Part shown: in pieces, positions 16,850 through 25,440 of the stretch
Position numbering within the stretch: the first letter of the stretch is position 1
Layout: each line of letters starts with the position of its first letter
Source of the DNA: Streptomyces sp. NBC_00224
GTDB lineage: Bacteria > Actinomycetota > Actinomycetes > Streptomycetales > Streptomycetaceae
DNA: 64,000 nt
NCBI RefSeq assembly: GCF_041435195.1
Contig: NZ_CP108106.1
Coordinates: 4,870,501-4,934,500 of the forward strand
Direction: 5' to 3'
Program-made: the position numbers and the translations under genes
Notes under the pieces: generated by a model
What the model was told of the DNA's origin: nothing
Seen by the model: the letters and a program-made list of their open reading frames with translations, nothing else
Database searches by the model: none

Positions 16850-17911
16850 TCAGTACGCCGCCGTCAGCCGCGCCGCCGACGCGATCGTCGCCCGTGCCTC
16901 CCGCTCGGTGAGGCCGGTGTGGACTGCGGCGGCGGTGAGGCGGTCGGCCAGGGAGTCGCCGATGCCGTTCTCGTAGGCGCGGCAGGCGGCCCAGAAGAGG
17001 CGCGTGTTGCGCTGGCCCGCGTGAGCGGCGAGGACGAACTGCACCAGGCCATGGCCCCGTTCCGTGCCGTACGCCCGGGGGTGGTGGGCGCGCGCCGGGG
17101 GCGTGAGCAGATCGAGAAGCGCGTCGGGGCAGGGAGCGGGGGCCAGATGGGCCGTGCCCGGGGCGAGGCGGTAGACGCCGTTGCTGGTCAGCGAGCCGGG
17201 GCCGACCAGATAGCCGCCCGCGCCCCGGACGTCGATACCGGGCGCGAGTCGGCTCGCGGAGTTGGGGACGACCCGGTCGGGCGGACCGGTCAGCCAGATG
17301 TGTCGCCCGCCGCTCGGTGTGATCACCACGACGGTCTCCGGGATCGTGAACAGGTGCCGCAGCGCCAGGTGTTGGAGGGCCGCCACGGACTCGGGCGGCG
17401 GGTCGGCGGCGAGCGGCATGAAGGGCGACGGCGGCGACGGACGCACCGCCCCCGGATCGCGCTGGGGCGGGACCGACGACCCTGCCGCCGTCCCCGTCGG
17501 CGAATCCGCCACAGACCCCGCAGTCGGCCCCGGAGCCGAGCCCGTCGCCGCTCCCACCGAATCGGCCGCACCCTGCTCCGCGTGGACCGGCTTCATCGTG
17601 TCCAGATCGATCCCGATGAGGTGATGCGGCGGCCGCCCGCAGGCGATGCCGTATCCGGTGGCCCAGGGCGCGGCCGCGAACAGCGCGCGTACGGCCGCGG
17701 GGTCCGTGGTCGCGTCGTGCACCCCGTGCCCCGGCAGCCCGCACTCGCCCCGGCAGAGGGCGGGCTGCGGCTCGTCGTGGTGCGGTGAGCGGAGCGCGGG
17801 GAGCTTCGAACGGGACAGCGGAATGACGGGGAGCCCGCGCTCGGCGACGGAGAGAGCGTGGGCGAGGGCCAGGGTGGAGGCATGCCGGTCGATGGTGGCC
17901 ATGTCTTCCAT
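16850..17911 (-). CDS. Bifunctional DNA primase/polymerase (Prim-Pol) domain protein
   Basis: This 353-residue protein of the archaeo-eukaryotic primase superfamily begins with ALAHALSVAERGLPVIPLS. It retains the catalytic acidic strand GIDLDT (about 98-103), the nucleotide-binding motif SGGRHIW and GIDVRGAGGYLVGPGS. A disordered Ala/Pro/Gly-rich insertion (about 107-165) follows the acidic motif, which is unusual. The C-terminal quarter (RLFWAACRAYENGIGDSLADRL) resembles the helical region seen in phage and plasmid primases. It may prime or repair DNA, or be a domesticated phage-like gene. It starts at ATG 17911, or possibly the ATG three codons later. Confidence 0.87.
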   Translation of the reverse strand: MEDMATIDRHASTLALAHALSVAERGLPVIPLSRSKLPALRSPHHDEPQPALCRGECGLPGHGVHDATTDPAAVRALFAAAPWATGYGIACGRPPHHLIGIDLDTMKPVHAEQGAADSVGAATGSAPGPTAGSVADSPTGTAAGSSVPPQRDPGAVRPSPPSPFMPLAADPPPESVAALQHLALRHLFTIPETVVVITPSGGRHIWLTGPPDRVVPNSASRLAPGIDVRGAGGYLVGPGSLTSNGVYRLAPGTAHLAPAPCPDALLDLLTPPARAHHPRAYGTERGHGLVQFVLAAHAGQRNTRLFWAACRAYENGIGDSLADRLTAAAVHTGLTEREARATIASAARLTAAY

Positions 17912-18405
17912 GTTCGTACGAGTGTTCGAAAAAGGGAAGCGGGAATCGGTTCGGGTTCCAAGGGGGGCGGGGAGCGTCCGTGGGTGGGACGCGACCGGGT
18001 GGATACGGGGTGCGGGCTGAGCCGATCCGGGGGCCTGGGCCGGGCGAATACAGGCTAGGGCGGGACGGGAGGTGGGTGTGTGGCAGGCGAGGTACGGACG
18101 CCCGTCGCCCCGGTGACAGCAGAGTGGCGCGGAAGATTGGCCGAAAGTGCGCTGAAACGCTTCTTCACCCCTGGGGGCTGGTGTGTGGCGCGGTGCGCCT
18201 GAGTCGGCAGGGGGGCTCTGGGGTTTTGGAGGCGTGTTGGTGGTTTATCGACATGTCCTCACGCTTGCGAGCGAAACGCGCCGACTGGGCTGGTTCGCCG
18301 GGGATTCGGTGGGCAACTCTGATCTCGCGACGTCGCAACAGCGCCCGGGGCGGTTGGCCAACTTCCCTGGAGCAAGCCGTACTTCTGGTTCCTGGAGGAA
18401 TAGAC
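17912..18405. other. Divergent intergenic region (494 bp)
   Basis: It sits between the minus-strand Prim-Pol gene and a plus-strand secreted-protein gene. It is G-rich on the plus strand (17950-18090). No ORF with an SD, no RNA gene and no clear operator was found. Confidence 0.5.
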
Positions 18406-18711
18406 ATGGCAAGCATCCGTACCGCCCGCGTCATCGCCGCCGTCGCCGCCCTGCCTCTCGCAGTGGGGCTCTTCACGGGGGTGGCCGCCGCGGACAACGG
18501 CTCCTTCGCGGACCACGGATCGAACGCGGCAGTGGCGACCGTCAGCGGGAGCGGTGTCGGGCACGACAACAACGGGAACTCGTCCACCACGCAGCAGCAG
18601 GCGGTGGGGTCGGGCGCCTCGAACCAGAGCAACACCGCCCAGGTGAACGGCTCCGCCTTCACGGCGATCCGTCAGGACAACGTGTCGGTCAACTTCACCA
18701 ACCTCTGGTGA
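18406..18711 (+). CDS. Small secreted Asn/Gln/Ser/Gly-rich protein
   Basis: A 101-residue protein with a signal peptide cleaved after GVAAA (about residue 29). The mature part (about 72 residues) is rich in Asn, Gln, Ser, Gly and Thr, for example NNGNSSTTQQQAVGSGASNQ, and contains no Cys. Its composition recalls Streptomyces surface proteins such as rodlins, but no diagnostic motif supports that, so it stays hypothetical. The SD GGAGGAA lies 7 bp before the ATG. A strong hairpin follows the gene. Confidence 0.8.
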   Translation: MASIRTARVIAAVAALPLAVGLFTGVAAADNGSFADHGSNAAVATVSGSGVGHDNNGNSSTTQQQAVGSGASNQSNTAQVNGSAFTAIRQDNVSVNFTNLW

Positions 18712-18752
18712 GCCGGGGCCCCTCGGGGTCGGGGTCAGTGGGGTGAACGACT

Positions 18753-18788
18753 GCCCGGGTGGCGGCGCTGCGGCGTGGCCACCCGGGC
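18753..18788 (+). terminator. Hairpin terminator after the small secreted protein gene
   Basis: GCCCGGGTGGC (18753-18763) pairs perfectly with GCCACCCGGGC (18778-18788) around a 14-nt loop. Confidence 0.78.
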
Positions 18789-18913
18789 TGTTGCGTGTCC
18801 GGATGGCGCCGCGCGGCAGGGGTGTGGGCGCGGGCGCAGGTGCAGGCAGAGACACAGGCGGCGGCATCGGCACCGGTATGGGCATCGGCACTGGCACCGG
18901 ACCGGCATGAGCA

Positions 18914-18947
18914 TTGACAGAGCGACCATATCTGACGGACAGTCAGA
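18914..18947 (+). promoter_or_regulatory. Promoter/operator of the acyl-CoA operon
   Basis: A TTGACA -35-like hexamer (18914-18919) is followed by the inverted repeat TCTGAC-ggaca-GTCAGA (18931-18947), which would overlap the -10/start region. The layout fits repression by a TetR-type regulator, as is common for acyl-CoA catabolic operons. The first gene begins 45 bp downstream. Confidence 0.68.
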
Positions 18948-18992
18948 AACCCCGACCCGTAAGCGTACGTCCGGACTCCGGAGGCCGCCGCC

Positions 18993-20177
18993 GTGCACCT
19001 CGCCCCGACCGAACGCCAGCAGCGCCTGCGCGCCGAACTCCGCTCGTACTTCCGTGCCTTGATGCCGGACGGTGCGGGCGCCGCGCCGGGTGGCGATCCG
19101 GAGGGCGGCGATCCGGCGGCGCAGCGCGCTCTGCTCCGGCGCATCGGCGCGGACGGGATGCTGGGACTCGGCTGGCCCGTCGAGTACGGCGGCCAGGGGC
19201 GCGGCCCCGATGAGCAGTTCGTCTTCTTCGACGAGGCGTACCGCGCGGGCGCCCCCGTCTCGATGGTCACGCTGAACACGGTCGGGCCGACCCTGATGCG
19301 GTACGGGACCGAGGAGCAGAAGACGTACTTCCTGCCCCGGATCCTGGCCGGCGACCTCGTCTTCGCCATCGGCTACACCGAGCCGGAGGCCGGGACCGAC
19401 CTCGCCTCGCTGCGGACCCGGGCCGTACGGGACGGCGGGGACTGGCTGATCGACGGCCAGAAGATCTTCACCTCCAACGCCCAGAACGCCGACTGGATCT
19501 GGCTCGCCTGCCGAACGGACCCGTCGGCGCCCAAGCACCGGGGCATCTCGATCATCCTGGTCCCGACCGACGCGCCGGGCTTCTCGTGGACGCCGATCCG
19601 CACCGTGGGCGGCCTGACCACGACGGCCACGTACTACGACGGGATCCGCGTTCCGGCCGGGAACCTGGTCGGCGAGGAGAACGGCGGCTGGGGGCTGATC
19701 ACCAATCAGCTCAACCACGAACGGGTCGCGCTCGCAGCGATCGGCATGCAGGCCGAGGATTTCTACGAGGCGGCGCTCGCTCGCGCCCGTACCCCCGATC
19801 CAGTGAGTGGGCGGCGCAGGGTTGACGAGCCGTGGGTGCGTTCCAAGGTCGCCGAAACGCATGCCCGGTTGGCGGCGAATCGCCTGCTCAACTGGCGTTT
19901 GGTGGGGGCTGTGGGGGCGGGTTCGCTGGCCCCCGGCGACGCGAGCGGCGTGAAGTTCATGGGAACCGAATCGGCCGTCGAGGTGTATCGAATGTGCCAG
20001 GAGATCACGGGGGAAGCGGCGCTGGTGCGGCGAGGTTCGCCGGGCGCCGTGGGGGACGGGGAGCTGGAGCGGATGAACAGGGCGGCACAGATCAACACGT
20101 TCGGGGGCGGGGTGAGCGAGGTGCAGCGGGAGATCGTCGCGACGATGCGGCTCGGGATGAAGAGGGGGCGGAGGTAG
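18993..20177 (+). CDS. Acyl-CoA dehydrogenase (ChsE2/FadE29-like subunit)
   Basis: A 394-residue acyl-CoA dehydrogenase with the FAD/substrate motif GYTEPEAGTDLASL (about 127-140), GQKIFTSNAQ, the central-domain motif GGLTTTATYYDGIRVP and the C-terminal motif INTFGGGVSEVQREIVA. It is the first gene of a coupled five-gene operon. In mycobacteria two such subunits form an alpha2beta2 enzyme that desaturates short steroid side-chain CoA thioesters. The same assembly is inferred here because the second subunit gene is two genes downstream. The start is GTG at 18993 after GGAGG. Confidence 0.88.
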   Translation: MHLAPTERQQRLRAELRSYFRALMPDGAGAAPGGDPEGGDPAAQRALLRRIGADGMLGLGWPVEYGGQGRGPDEQFVFFDEAYRAGAPVSMVTLNTVGPTLMRYGTEEQKTYFLPRILAGDLVFAIGYTEPEAGTDLASLRTRAVRDGGDWLIDGQKIFTSNAQNADWIWLACRTDPSAPKHRGISIILVPTDAPGFSWTPIRTVGGLTTTATYYDGIRVPAGNLVGEENGGWGLITNQLNHERVALAAIGMQAEDFYEAALARARTPDPVSGRRRVDEPWVRSKVAETHARLAANRLLNWRLVGAVGAGSLAPGDASGVKFMGTESAVEVYRMCQEITGEAALVRRGSPGAVGDGELERMNRAAQINTFGGGVSEVQREIVATMRLGMKRGRR

Positions 20178-21281
20178 GTGAACGAGAACGTGTCCGCGCG
20201 CCCGGAGGGGCGGTCTGCGAGCTTGGAGGGGTCTGCGAGCTTGGAGGGACGACCTACAGGTCCGGAGGCTCGGTCTACGGGTCCGGAGGGGCGGGACGTG
20301 CGCGGGGAGGGGCGGCCCGCGCGCACGGACCCGGGCGGGCTGTACGGGCGGCTGAAGGCGTACGAGGGGAAGTCGGCGGCGAGCGAGGGCGTCGGCAAGG
20401 ACCTGGTCAACGAGCCGATGATCAGGCACTGGTGCGAGGCGATGGGCGACACCAACCCGGCCTACCGGGGGCCGGGCGCGATCGCGCCGCCGACCATGCT
20501 CCAGGCCTGGACGATGGGCGGCCTCTCGGGGCACACGGACCGCTCGGGAGCCCACGACGAACTATTCGCGCTGCTCGACGGCGCCGGTTTCACCTCTGTG
20601 GTCGCGACCGACTGCGAGCAGGAGTACGTACGGGAGCTGCGCCCGGGCGACCGGATCACCTATGACGCGGTGATCGAGACGGTCTCGGAGCGGAAGACCA
20701 CCAAGCTGGGGACGGGCTACTTCATCACCACGCGGATGGACGTGCGGGCGAACGGCGAGCTCGCGGGCACGCACCGCTTCCGGATCCTCAAGTACGCCCC
20801 GGCGCGCCGCAAACCCAAGGGGCAGCGCCCGAGACCGGTCGTCAACCGGGACAACGCCGGGTTCTGGGACGGAGTCTCCGCGCACAAGCTGCTGATCCAG
20901 CGCTGCACCGAGTGCGGTGAGCTGCGCTTCCCCTGGCTGCCGGGGTGCAACGGGTGCGGGGCGGCCGAGTGGGACACGGTGGAGGCGAGCGGCGCCGGGA
21001 CGGTGTTCTCGTACGTGGTGATGCACCACCCTCGCTTTCCGGGGTTCGCGGTGTCCGACGCCATCGGTGCGGGTGCAGGAGCCAGCACCGCTGCCGATCC
21101 CGCCGGCTCGGGCCCGTACGCGGTGGGGCTGATCGAGCTGGCCGAGGGCGTGCGGATGATCAGCAACGTGGTGGGGGTCCCGTACGACAAGGTGCGGATC
21201 GGGATGCCCGTGCGGCTCGAATTCCTCTGCGTGGACGAGGAGTTGGAGCTGCCGGTGTTCCGAGGGGGTGAGGGTGGCTGA
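20178..21281 (+). CDS. MaoC-DUF35 fusion (ChsH2-like hydratase/aldolase partner)
   Basis: A 367-residue protein. An N-terminal MaoC-like hot-dog domain (about 55-215, with RHWCEAMGDTNPAYRG and IAPPTMLQAW) is fused to a C-terminal DUF35 unit (about 225-355). The latter has a zinc-ribbon CTECGELRFPWLPGCNGCG followed by an OB fold. In the mycobacterial igr system the MaoC part pairs with ChsH1 to hydrate the enoyl-CoA, and the DUF35 part docks on Ltp2 to form the aldolase. GTG at 20178 directly follows the upstream stop. The first 45 residues are degenerate repeats (GSASLEG, TGPEARSTGPEG), so the true start may lie downstream. Confidence 0.86.
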   Translation: MNENVSARPEGRSASLEGSASLEGRPTGPEARSTGPEGRDVRGEGRPARTDPGGLYGRLKAYEGKSAASEGVGKDLVNEPMIRHWCEAMGDTNPAYRGPGAIAPPTMLQAWTMGGLSGHTDRSGAHDELFALLDGAGFTSVVATDCEQEYVRELRPGDRITYDAVIETVSERKTTKLGTGYFITTRMDVRANGELAGTHRFRILKYAPARRKPKGQRPRPVVNRDNAGFWDGVSAHKLLIQRCTECGELRFPWLPGCNGCGAAEWDTVEASGAGTVFSYVVMHHPRFPGFAVSDAIGAGAGASTAADPAGSGPYAVGLIELAEGVRMISNVVGVPYDKVRIGMPVRLEFLCVDEELELPVFRGGEGG

Positions 21282-22423
21282 TGGACTTCACCCCCACCGA
21301 GGAGCAGTCGGCCGTCCGTGAGCTGGCCGGGGAGATCTTCGGGGACCTGTCCACCCATGAGCGCCTGACCGCCGCAGGGACGGGGACGGACACCGAGCTG
21401 TGGAAGGCCCTGTGCGGCGCGGGGCTGCCCGCGGCGGTCGAGGAGACGGGGCTGCTCGGGCTGGTCCTCGCCCTGGAGGAGCAGGGCCGGACCACCGCCC
21501 AGGTGCCGTTCGCGGCGAGCTGTGTCTACGGAGTCCTGGCGCTGGCCGCCCACGGCTCAGGGGAACAACGCGACCGGCTGCTCCCGGCCCTGAGGGATGG
21601 CACCGCGGTGGCGACCGGTGCTTTCCCCGCGCACGGCGGAGTACGAGCCTCGGCGGACGGGGGGCCGACAGGGGAGCTGACCGGAGTGGTGCCGGTGGTC
21701 CCCTGGCTGCGGGATGCCACCCACGTCCTGGTAGCGGACGCGGACCGGGCGCTGTGGTGGATACGGACGGGGGCACCTGGGACGCGGACGGAGCCGGTCG
21801 AGACGACCGCGCCCTGGTCGGCCGGGCGGCTCACGCTCTCGGGTGCGCGGGGCGAACGGGTCGGCGGGCCCGGACCGGGCGCGTACGAGGACGTGCTGGC
21901 GACCGCCCGTACCGCCTTCGCCGGACTGCAGACGGGGGTGTGCGCGGGGTCGCTGGCCCGGGCCGTGGAGCACACCGGCACCCGTGAGCAGTTCGGGCGG
22001 CCGCTCTCGACCAACCAGGCGGTCCTGCTGCGGGCGGCCGACGCGTACATGGAGACCGAGGCGATACGGGTGACCTCGTACGAGGCGGCCTGGCGGCGCG
22101 ACCGGGCGCTGGCGTACCGCACGCACGCGCTGACGGCGGCCTGGTGGGCGTCCGAGGCGGGCAGAAGGGTCGTCCACACGGGCCAGCATCTGCACGGCGG
22201 ACTCGGTGCCGACCTGGAGCACCCGGTGCACCGGCACTTCCTCTGGGGACGCCAGATCGACGCCTACCTGGGGTGCGGCGCCGAACTGCTGGAGGAGCTG
22301 GGCGCGTTGATCGTCGACGGAGAGGGCGCACCGGGTGGCCCGAACGGAGAGGTGGGCGCCTTGAACGAACAGGATGAACAGGACGGGCAGGACGGGCGGG
22401 GCGGAGAGGAGGGCGTGGCATGA
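21281..22423 (+). CDS. Acyl-CoA dehydrogenase (ChsE1/FadE28-like subunit)
   Basis: This 380-residue protein is the more divergent acyl-CoA dehydrogenase of the pair. It has weak central-domain motifs but clear C-terminal ones: GTREQFGRPLSTNQAV (about 240-255) and HLHGGLGADLEHPVHRHF (about 300-317). This asymmetry is the pattern of heteromeric steroid acyl-CoA dehydrogenases, in which FAD sites are completed across subunits. The last 25 residues are low-complexity (NEQDEQDGQDGRGGEE). The ATG overlaps the upstream stop (TGATG) and the stop overlaps chsH1, so translation is coupled throughout. Confidence 0.86.
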   Translation: MDFTPTEEQSAVRELAGEIFGDLSTHERLTAAGTGTDTELWKALCGAGLPAAVEETGLLGLVLALEEQGRTTAQVPFAASCVYGVLALAAHGSGEQRDRLLPALRDGTAVATGAFPAHGGVRASADGGPTGELTGVVPVVPWLRDATHVLVADADRALWWIRTGAPGTRTEPVETTAPWSAGRLTLSGARGERVGGPGPGAYEDVLATARTAFAGLQTGVCAGSLARAVEHTGTREQFGRPLSTNQAVLLRAADAYMETEAIRVTSYEAAWRRDRALAYRTHALTAAWWASEAGRRVVHTGQHLHGGLGADLEHPVHRHFLWGRQIDAYLGCGAELLEELGALIVDGEGAPGGPNGEVGALNEQDEQDGQDGRGGEEGVA

Positions 22424-22836
22424 AGGTGGGCGATGAGTTGCCACCGCTGGAGATCCCGGTCACCCGGACGCTGATAGTCGCCGGGGCCGTGGCCTCCCGC
22501 GACTACCAGGACGTGCACCACGACGCGGTGCTCGCCCAGGAGAAGGGGTCCCCGGACATCTTCATGAACATCCTGACCACCAACGGCCTGGTCGGGCGTT
22601 ACATCACCGACCACTTCGGTCCCGAGTCACGGCTGAGCTCGGTGCGCATACGGCTGGGGGCGCCCAACCATCCCGGCGACACGATGACCTTGACGGGCAC
22701 GGTCACCGCAGTGGAGGCGGACACGGCCGAGGTGCGGGTGGTGGGGGCGAACGGGCTGGGCCACCACGTCACCGGGACCGTGACGGTCGCACTCCCCCGG
22801 GCCGGGGCGAGCGGTGCCGGGGAGGTGGCGGTATGA
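22420..22836 (+). CDS. MaoC-like hydratase subunit (ChsH1-like)
   Basis: A 138-residue hot-dog-fold protein with the MaoC-type signature RDYQDVHHDAVLAQEKGSPD (about 25-44), supplying the Asp/His pair of the hydratase site, and DIFMNILTTNGLVGRYITDHFG. Mycobacterial ChsH1 pairs with the MaoC half of ChsH2 to hydrate the side-chain enoyl-CoA; here the two genes share the operon. Both ends overlap neighbours by ATGA. Confidence 0.88.
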   Translation: MKVGDELPPLEIPVTRTLIVAGAVASRDYQDVHHDAVLAQEKGSPDIFMNILTTNGLVGRYITDHFGPESRLSSVRIRLGAPNHPGDTMTLTGTVTAVEADTAEVRVVGANGLGHHVTGTVTVALPRAGASGAGEVAV

Positions 22837-23999
22837 GCGTCCGGCGGGCCGACTCGCTCGGTGGGAAGGCGGCGATCGTCGGGATAGGGGCGACCGAGTT
22901 CTCCAAGGACTCGGGCCGCAGCGAGCTGAAGCTCGCGGTGGAGGCGGTGCGCGCCGCGCTCGACGACGCCGGGCTCACCCCCGACGACGTCGACGGCATG
23001 GTCACGTTCACCATGGACACCAGCCCCGAGATCACCGTGGCGCAGGCGGCCGGCATCGGCGAGCTGTCGTTCTTCTCGCGGATCCACTACGGCGGCGGTG
23101 CCGCGTGCGCGACCGTCCAGCAGGCCGCGCTGGCGGTGGCCTCGGGGGTGGCGGAAGTGGTCGTCTGCTACCGGGCGTTCAACGAGCGTTCGGGGCGGCG
23201 GTTCGGGTCCGGGGTGCAGCACCGGGAGCCGTCCGCCGAGGGGGCGGCGCTCGGCTGGTCGCTGCCGTTCGGGCTGCTCACTCCGGCCTCCTGGGTCGCC
23301 ATGGCCGCCCAGCGCTATCTGCACGCGTACGGACTGACGCCGGAGGCGTTCGGGCACGTGGCCGTCGTCGACCGGAGGCATGCGGCGACCAATCCGGCGG
23401 CGTACTTCTACGGCAGGCCGATCACGCTGGCCGACCACGCCGCCTCGCGGTGGATCGTGGAGCCGCTGCGACTCCTGGACTGCTGCCAGGAGACGGACGG
23501 CGGTCAGGCGATCGTCGTCACGACGGCCGAGCGGGCGCGGGATCTGCGCCGCCCGCCCGCCGTGATCACCGCGGCCGCACAGGGGGCGGGCCGCAGACAG
23601 GAGGGGATGACGAGTTTCTACCGGGACGGTCTGACCGGGCTGCCCGAGATGGGGGTGGTCGCGCGGCAGCTCTGGCGGACGTCCGGGCTCACTCCGGCCG
23701 AGATCGATGTGGCGATCCTGTACGACCACTTCACCCCGTTCGTGCTGATGCAGCTGGAGGAGTTCGGGTTCTGCGGGCCGGGGGAGGCGGCGGATTTTGT
23801 GGCGGCGGACGCGTTGCCGCTGAACACGCACGGGGGACAGCTGGGGGAGGCGTATCTGCACGGGATGAACGGGATAGCGGAAGCGGTCCGGCAGGTCAGG
23901 GGGCTGGCGGTCAATCAGATACCGGGTGCCGGACGGGTGCTGGTGACGGCCGGTACGGGAGTTCCGACGTCGGGGCTGGTTCTGAGCGCGGAGGGCTGA
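22833..23999 (+). CDS. Lipid-transfer/thiolase-type protein (Ltp2-like aldolase)
   Basis: A 388-residue non-decarboxylating thiolase-fold protein of the SCP-2/lipid-transfer family. Motifs include AAIVGIGATEFSKDSGRSE (N-terminal), GGAACATVQQAALAVASG, AILYDHFTPFVLMQLEEFGF and NTHGGQLGEAYLHGMNG. In the igr pathway Ltp2 cleaves the hydroxylated side-chain CoA by a retro-aldol step together with the DUF35 domain of ChsH2. The GTG/ATG-type start overlaps the upstream stop (ATGA). It ends the operon, and repetitive DNA follows. Confidence 0.88.
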   Translation: MSVRRADSLGGKAAIVGIGATEFSKDSGRSELKLAVEAVRAALDDAGLTPDDVDGMVTFTMDTSPEITVAQAAGIGELSFFSRIHYGGGAACATVQQAALAVASGVAEVVVCYRAFNERSGRRFGSGVQHREPSAEGAALGWSLPFGLLTPASWVAMAAQRYLHAYGLTPEAFGHVAVVDRRHAATNPAAYFYGRPITLADHAASRWIVEPLRLLDCCQETDGGQAIVVTTAERARDLRRPPAVITAAAQGAGRRQEGMTSFYRDGLTGLPEMGVVARQLWRTSGLTPAEIDVAILYDHFTPFVLMQLEEFGFCGPGEAADFVAADALPLNTHGGQLGEAYLHGMNGIAEAVRQVRGLAVNQIPGAGRVLVTAGTGVPTSGLVLSAEG

Positions 24000-24314
24000 A
24001 CACGGCGGGGCGGGGCAGGGCGGTCCGGTGCTGTGCGGTGCTGTGCGGTGCGGTGCGGTGCGGTGCGGTGCGGTGCGGTGCGGCTGAGCATGGCACGCCG
24101 GCCACCGGCTTCTCGGACGCCGGCTACCGGCTTCCCCGCGCGCCGGCCACCGGCTTTCCGCACGCGGACCACCCGTCTCCCGCACGCGTACCACTGGCCC
24201 CGCCGCGCGCGGACGGCTGAACCTCCGCACACGGAAGGATGATCCTGTCCACGGACGGCTGAGGCGGAGGGCCGAGCGGTGGCCGATGGAAGCTGACGGC
24301 CTTTCACTCGCCTT
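24000..24314. repeat. Intergenic region with (CGGTG)n tandem repeat
   Basis: From 24031 to 24083 the sequence is a pentanucleotide array: CTGTG/CGGTG alternation, then seven uninterrupted CGGTG copies (24046-24080). Next come imperfect copies of a CCGGCT/ACCGGCTT-rich unit (24100-24170). No gene is visible in the 315 bp between the thiolase and DUF1906 genes. Confidence 0.8.
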
Positions 24315-25316
24315 ATGCGCAGCCTTACATCGATCCGGCCCTGGTGCCTGGGCATCGTCACGCCACCGCTCGCCGTGGCCACCACGCTCGCCGCTCTGCT
24401 CACGCTGAGCCCACCCGCGTCGGCCTCACCGGCGCCCGATGTCCCGACCGTCGCCGCCGCGCCGGAGGCCGCCTCGGGCATCGCCTCGGACGCCGACGCT
24501 GCCGCTGCCCCGGATGCGGTCCCGGACGCCGTCTCGCAGGCCGCCCCGGACGCCGCCCCGGCGGACGCGGTGGACAGTCCTGCGGTGCTGGCGCGGGCCG
24601 TGCACTTCAAGGGGGCGGCGTTCGACACCTGTCAGGCGCCGCCGCTGGCGACGATGAAGGCCTGGCGGTCCTCGTCGTATCGAGGGGTCGGCGTCTACTT
24701 CGCGGGGCGCGGGCGCGGCTGCCCGAACCAGCTCCATCTCAGCCGGAGCTGGCTGGCGAGTGTGGACGGGATGGGCTGGCGGGTGCTGCCGATCTTCGTC
24801 GGCTCGCAGTCGCCGTGCGTGCGGTCGGAGGCGAAGCGGAAGGTGCGGATGGGCAGCAACTCGGCGGCCCAGGGCCGGACAGAGGGGAGGCAGGCGGCCG
24901 ACGCGGCCGAGAGGCTGGGCATCCGGCAGGGCAGCGCGCTCTACCTGGACATGGAGGCGTACGACGCGGGCAACTCGGGGTGCGCGCGGACCACGCTGGC
25001 GTTCGTCCGTGCCTGGAACCGCGCGGTGCGCGGCGAGGGCTTCCTGCCCGGGTTCTACAGCAGCGCCGCGTCGGGTGTGCGGCACATGGAGCAGGCCCGA
25101 CGGGCCGGGCAGTCCGACCTGCCGTCGGTGATGTGGTTCGCGCGGTGGGGCTCCGGGTCGTCCTTGTACGGGGAACCGACCCTGCACGCGGACGCGTGGC
25201 GGCCGCACCGGCGCATCCACCAGTACGCGGGGAACGTGACCGAGACGCACGGCGGGCGCCGGCTCGTGGTGGACCGGAACACCGTGGACGCGCCGGTCGC
25301 GCGGTTCCGACCCTGA
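24315..25316 (+). CDS. Secreted DUF1906 (glycoside-hydrolase-like) protein
   Basis: A 333-residue protein with a signal peptide (cleavage near SASA, about 40) and an Ala/Pro/Asp-rich linker (40-95). A DUF1906 domain (about 97-330) starts with KGAAFDTCQAPPLATMKAW. The domain is a GH25-like TIM barrel; YLDMEAYD (about 210-217) supplies acidic residues at the predicted active site, and IHQYAG and VDRNTVD close it. It probably acts on the cell wall, but activity is unproven for this family. The SD before the ATG is weak. Confidence 0.86.
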   Translation: MRSLTSIRPWCLGIVTPPLAVATTLAALLTLSPPASASPAPDVPTVAAAPEAASGIASDADAAAAPDAVPDAVSQAAPDAAPADAVDSPAVLARAVHFKGAAFDTCQAPPLATMKAWRSSSYRGVGVYFAGRGRGCPNQLHLSRSWLASVDGMGWRVLPIFVGSQSPCVRSEAKRKVRMGSNSAAQGRTEGRQAADAAERLGIRQGSALYLDMEAYDAGNSGCARTTLAFVRAWNRAVRGEGFLPGFYSSAASGVRHMEQARRAGQSDLPSVMWFARWGSGSSLYGEPTLHADAWRPHRRIHQYAGNVTETHGGRRLVVDRNTVDAPVARFRP

Positions 25317-25440
25317 CGAGCCCGGGGGCGTTCTCCACCTTCAGGAGGTGCAGCCACCCCCACCCGTACAACCTGAGAGGGACCCAGCTTCGCGACCTGG
25401 GGCCGATCCGTGGCGTAGCGGGCGCTCCTAGCGTGGAGGT

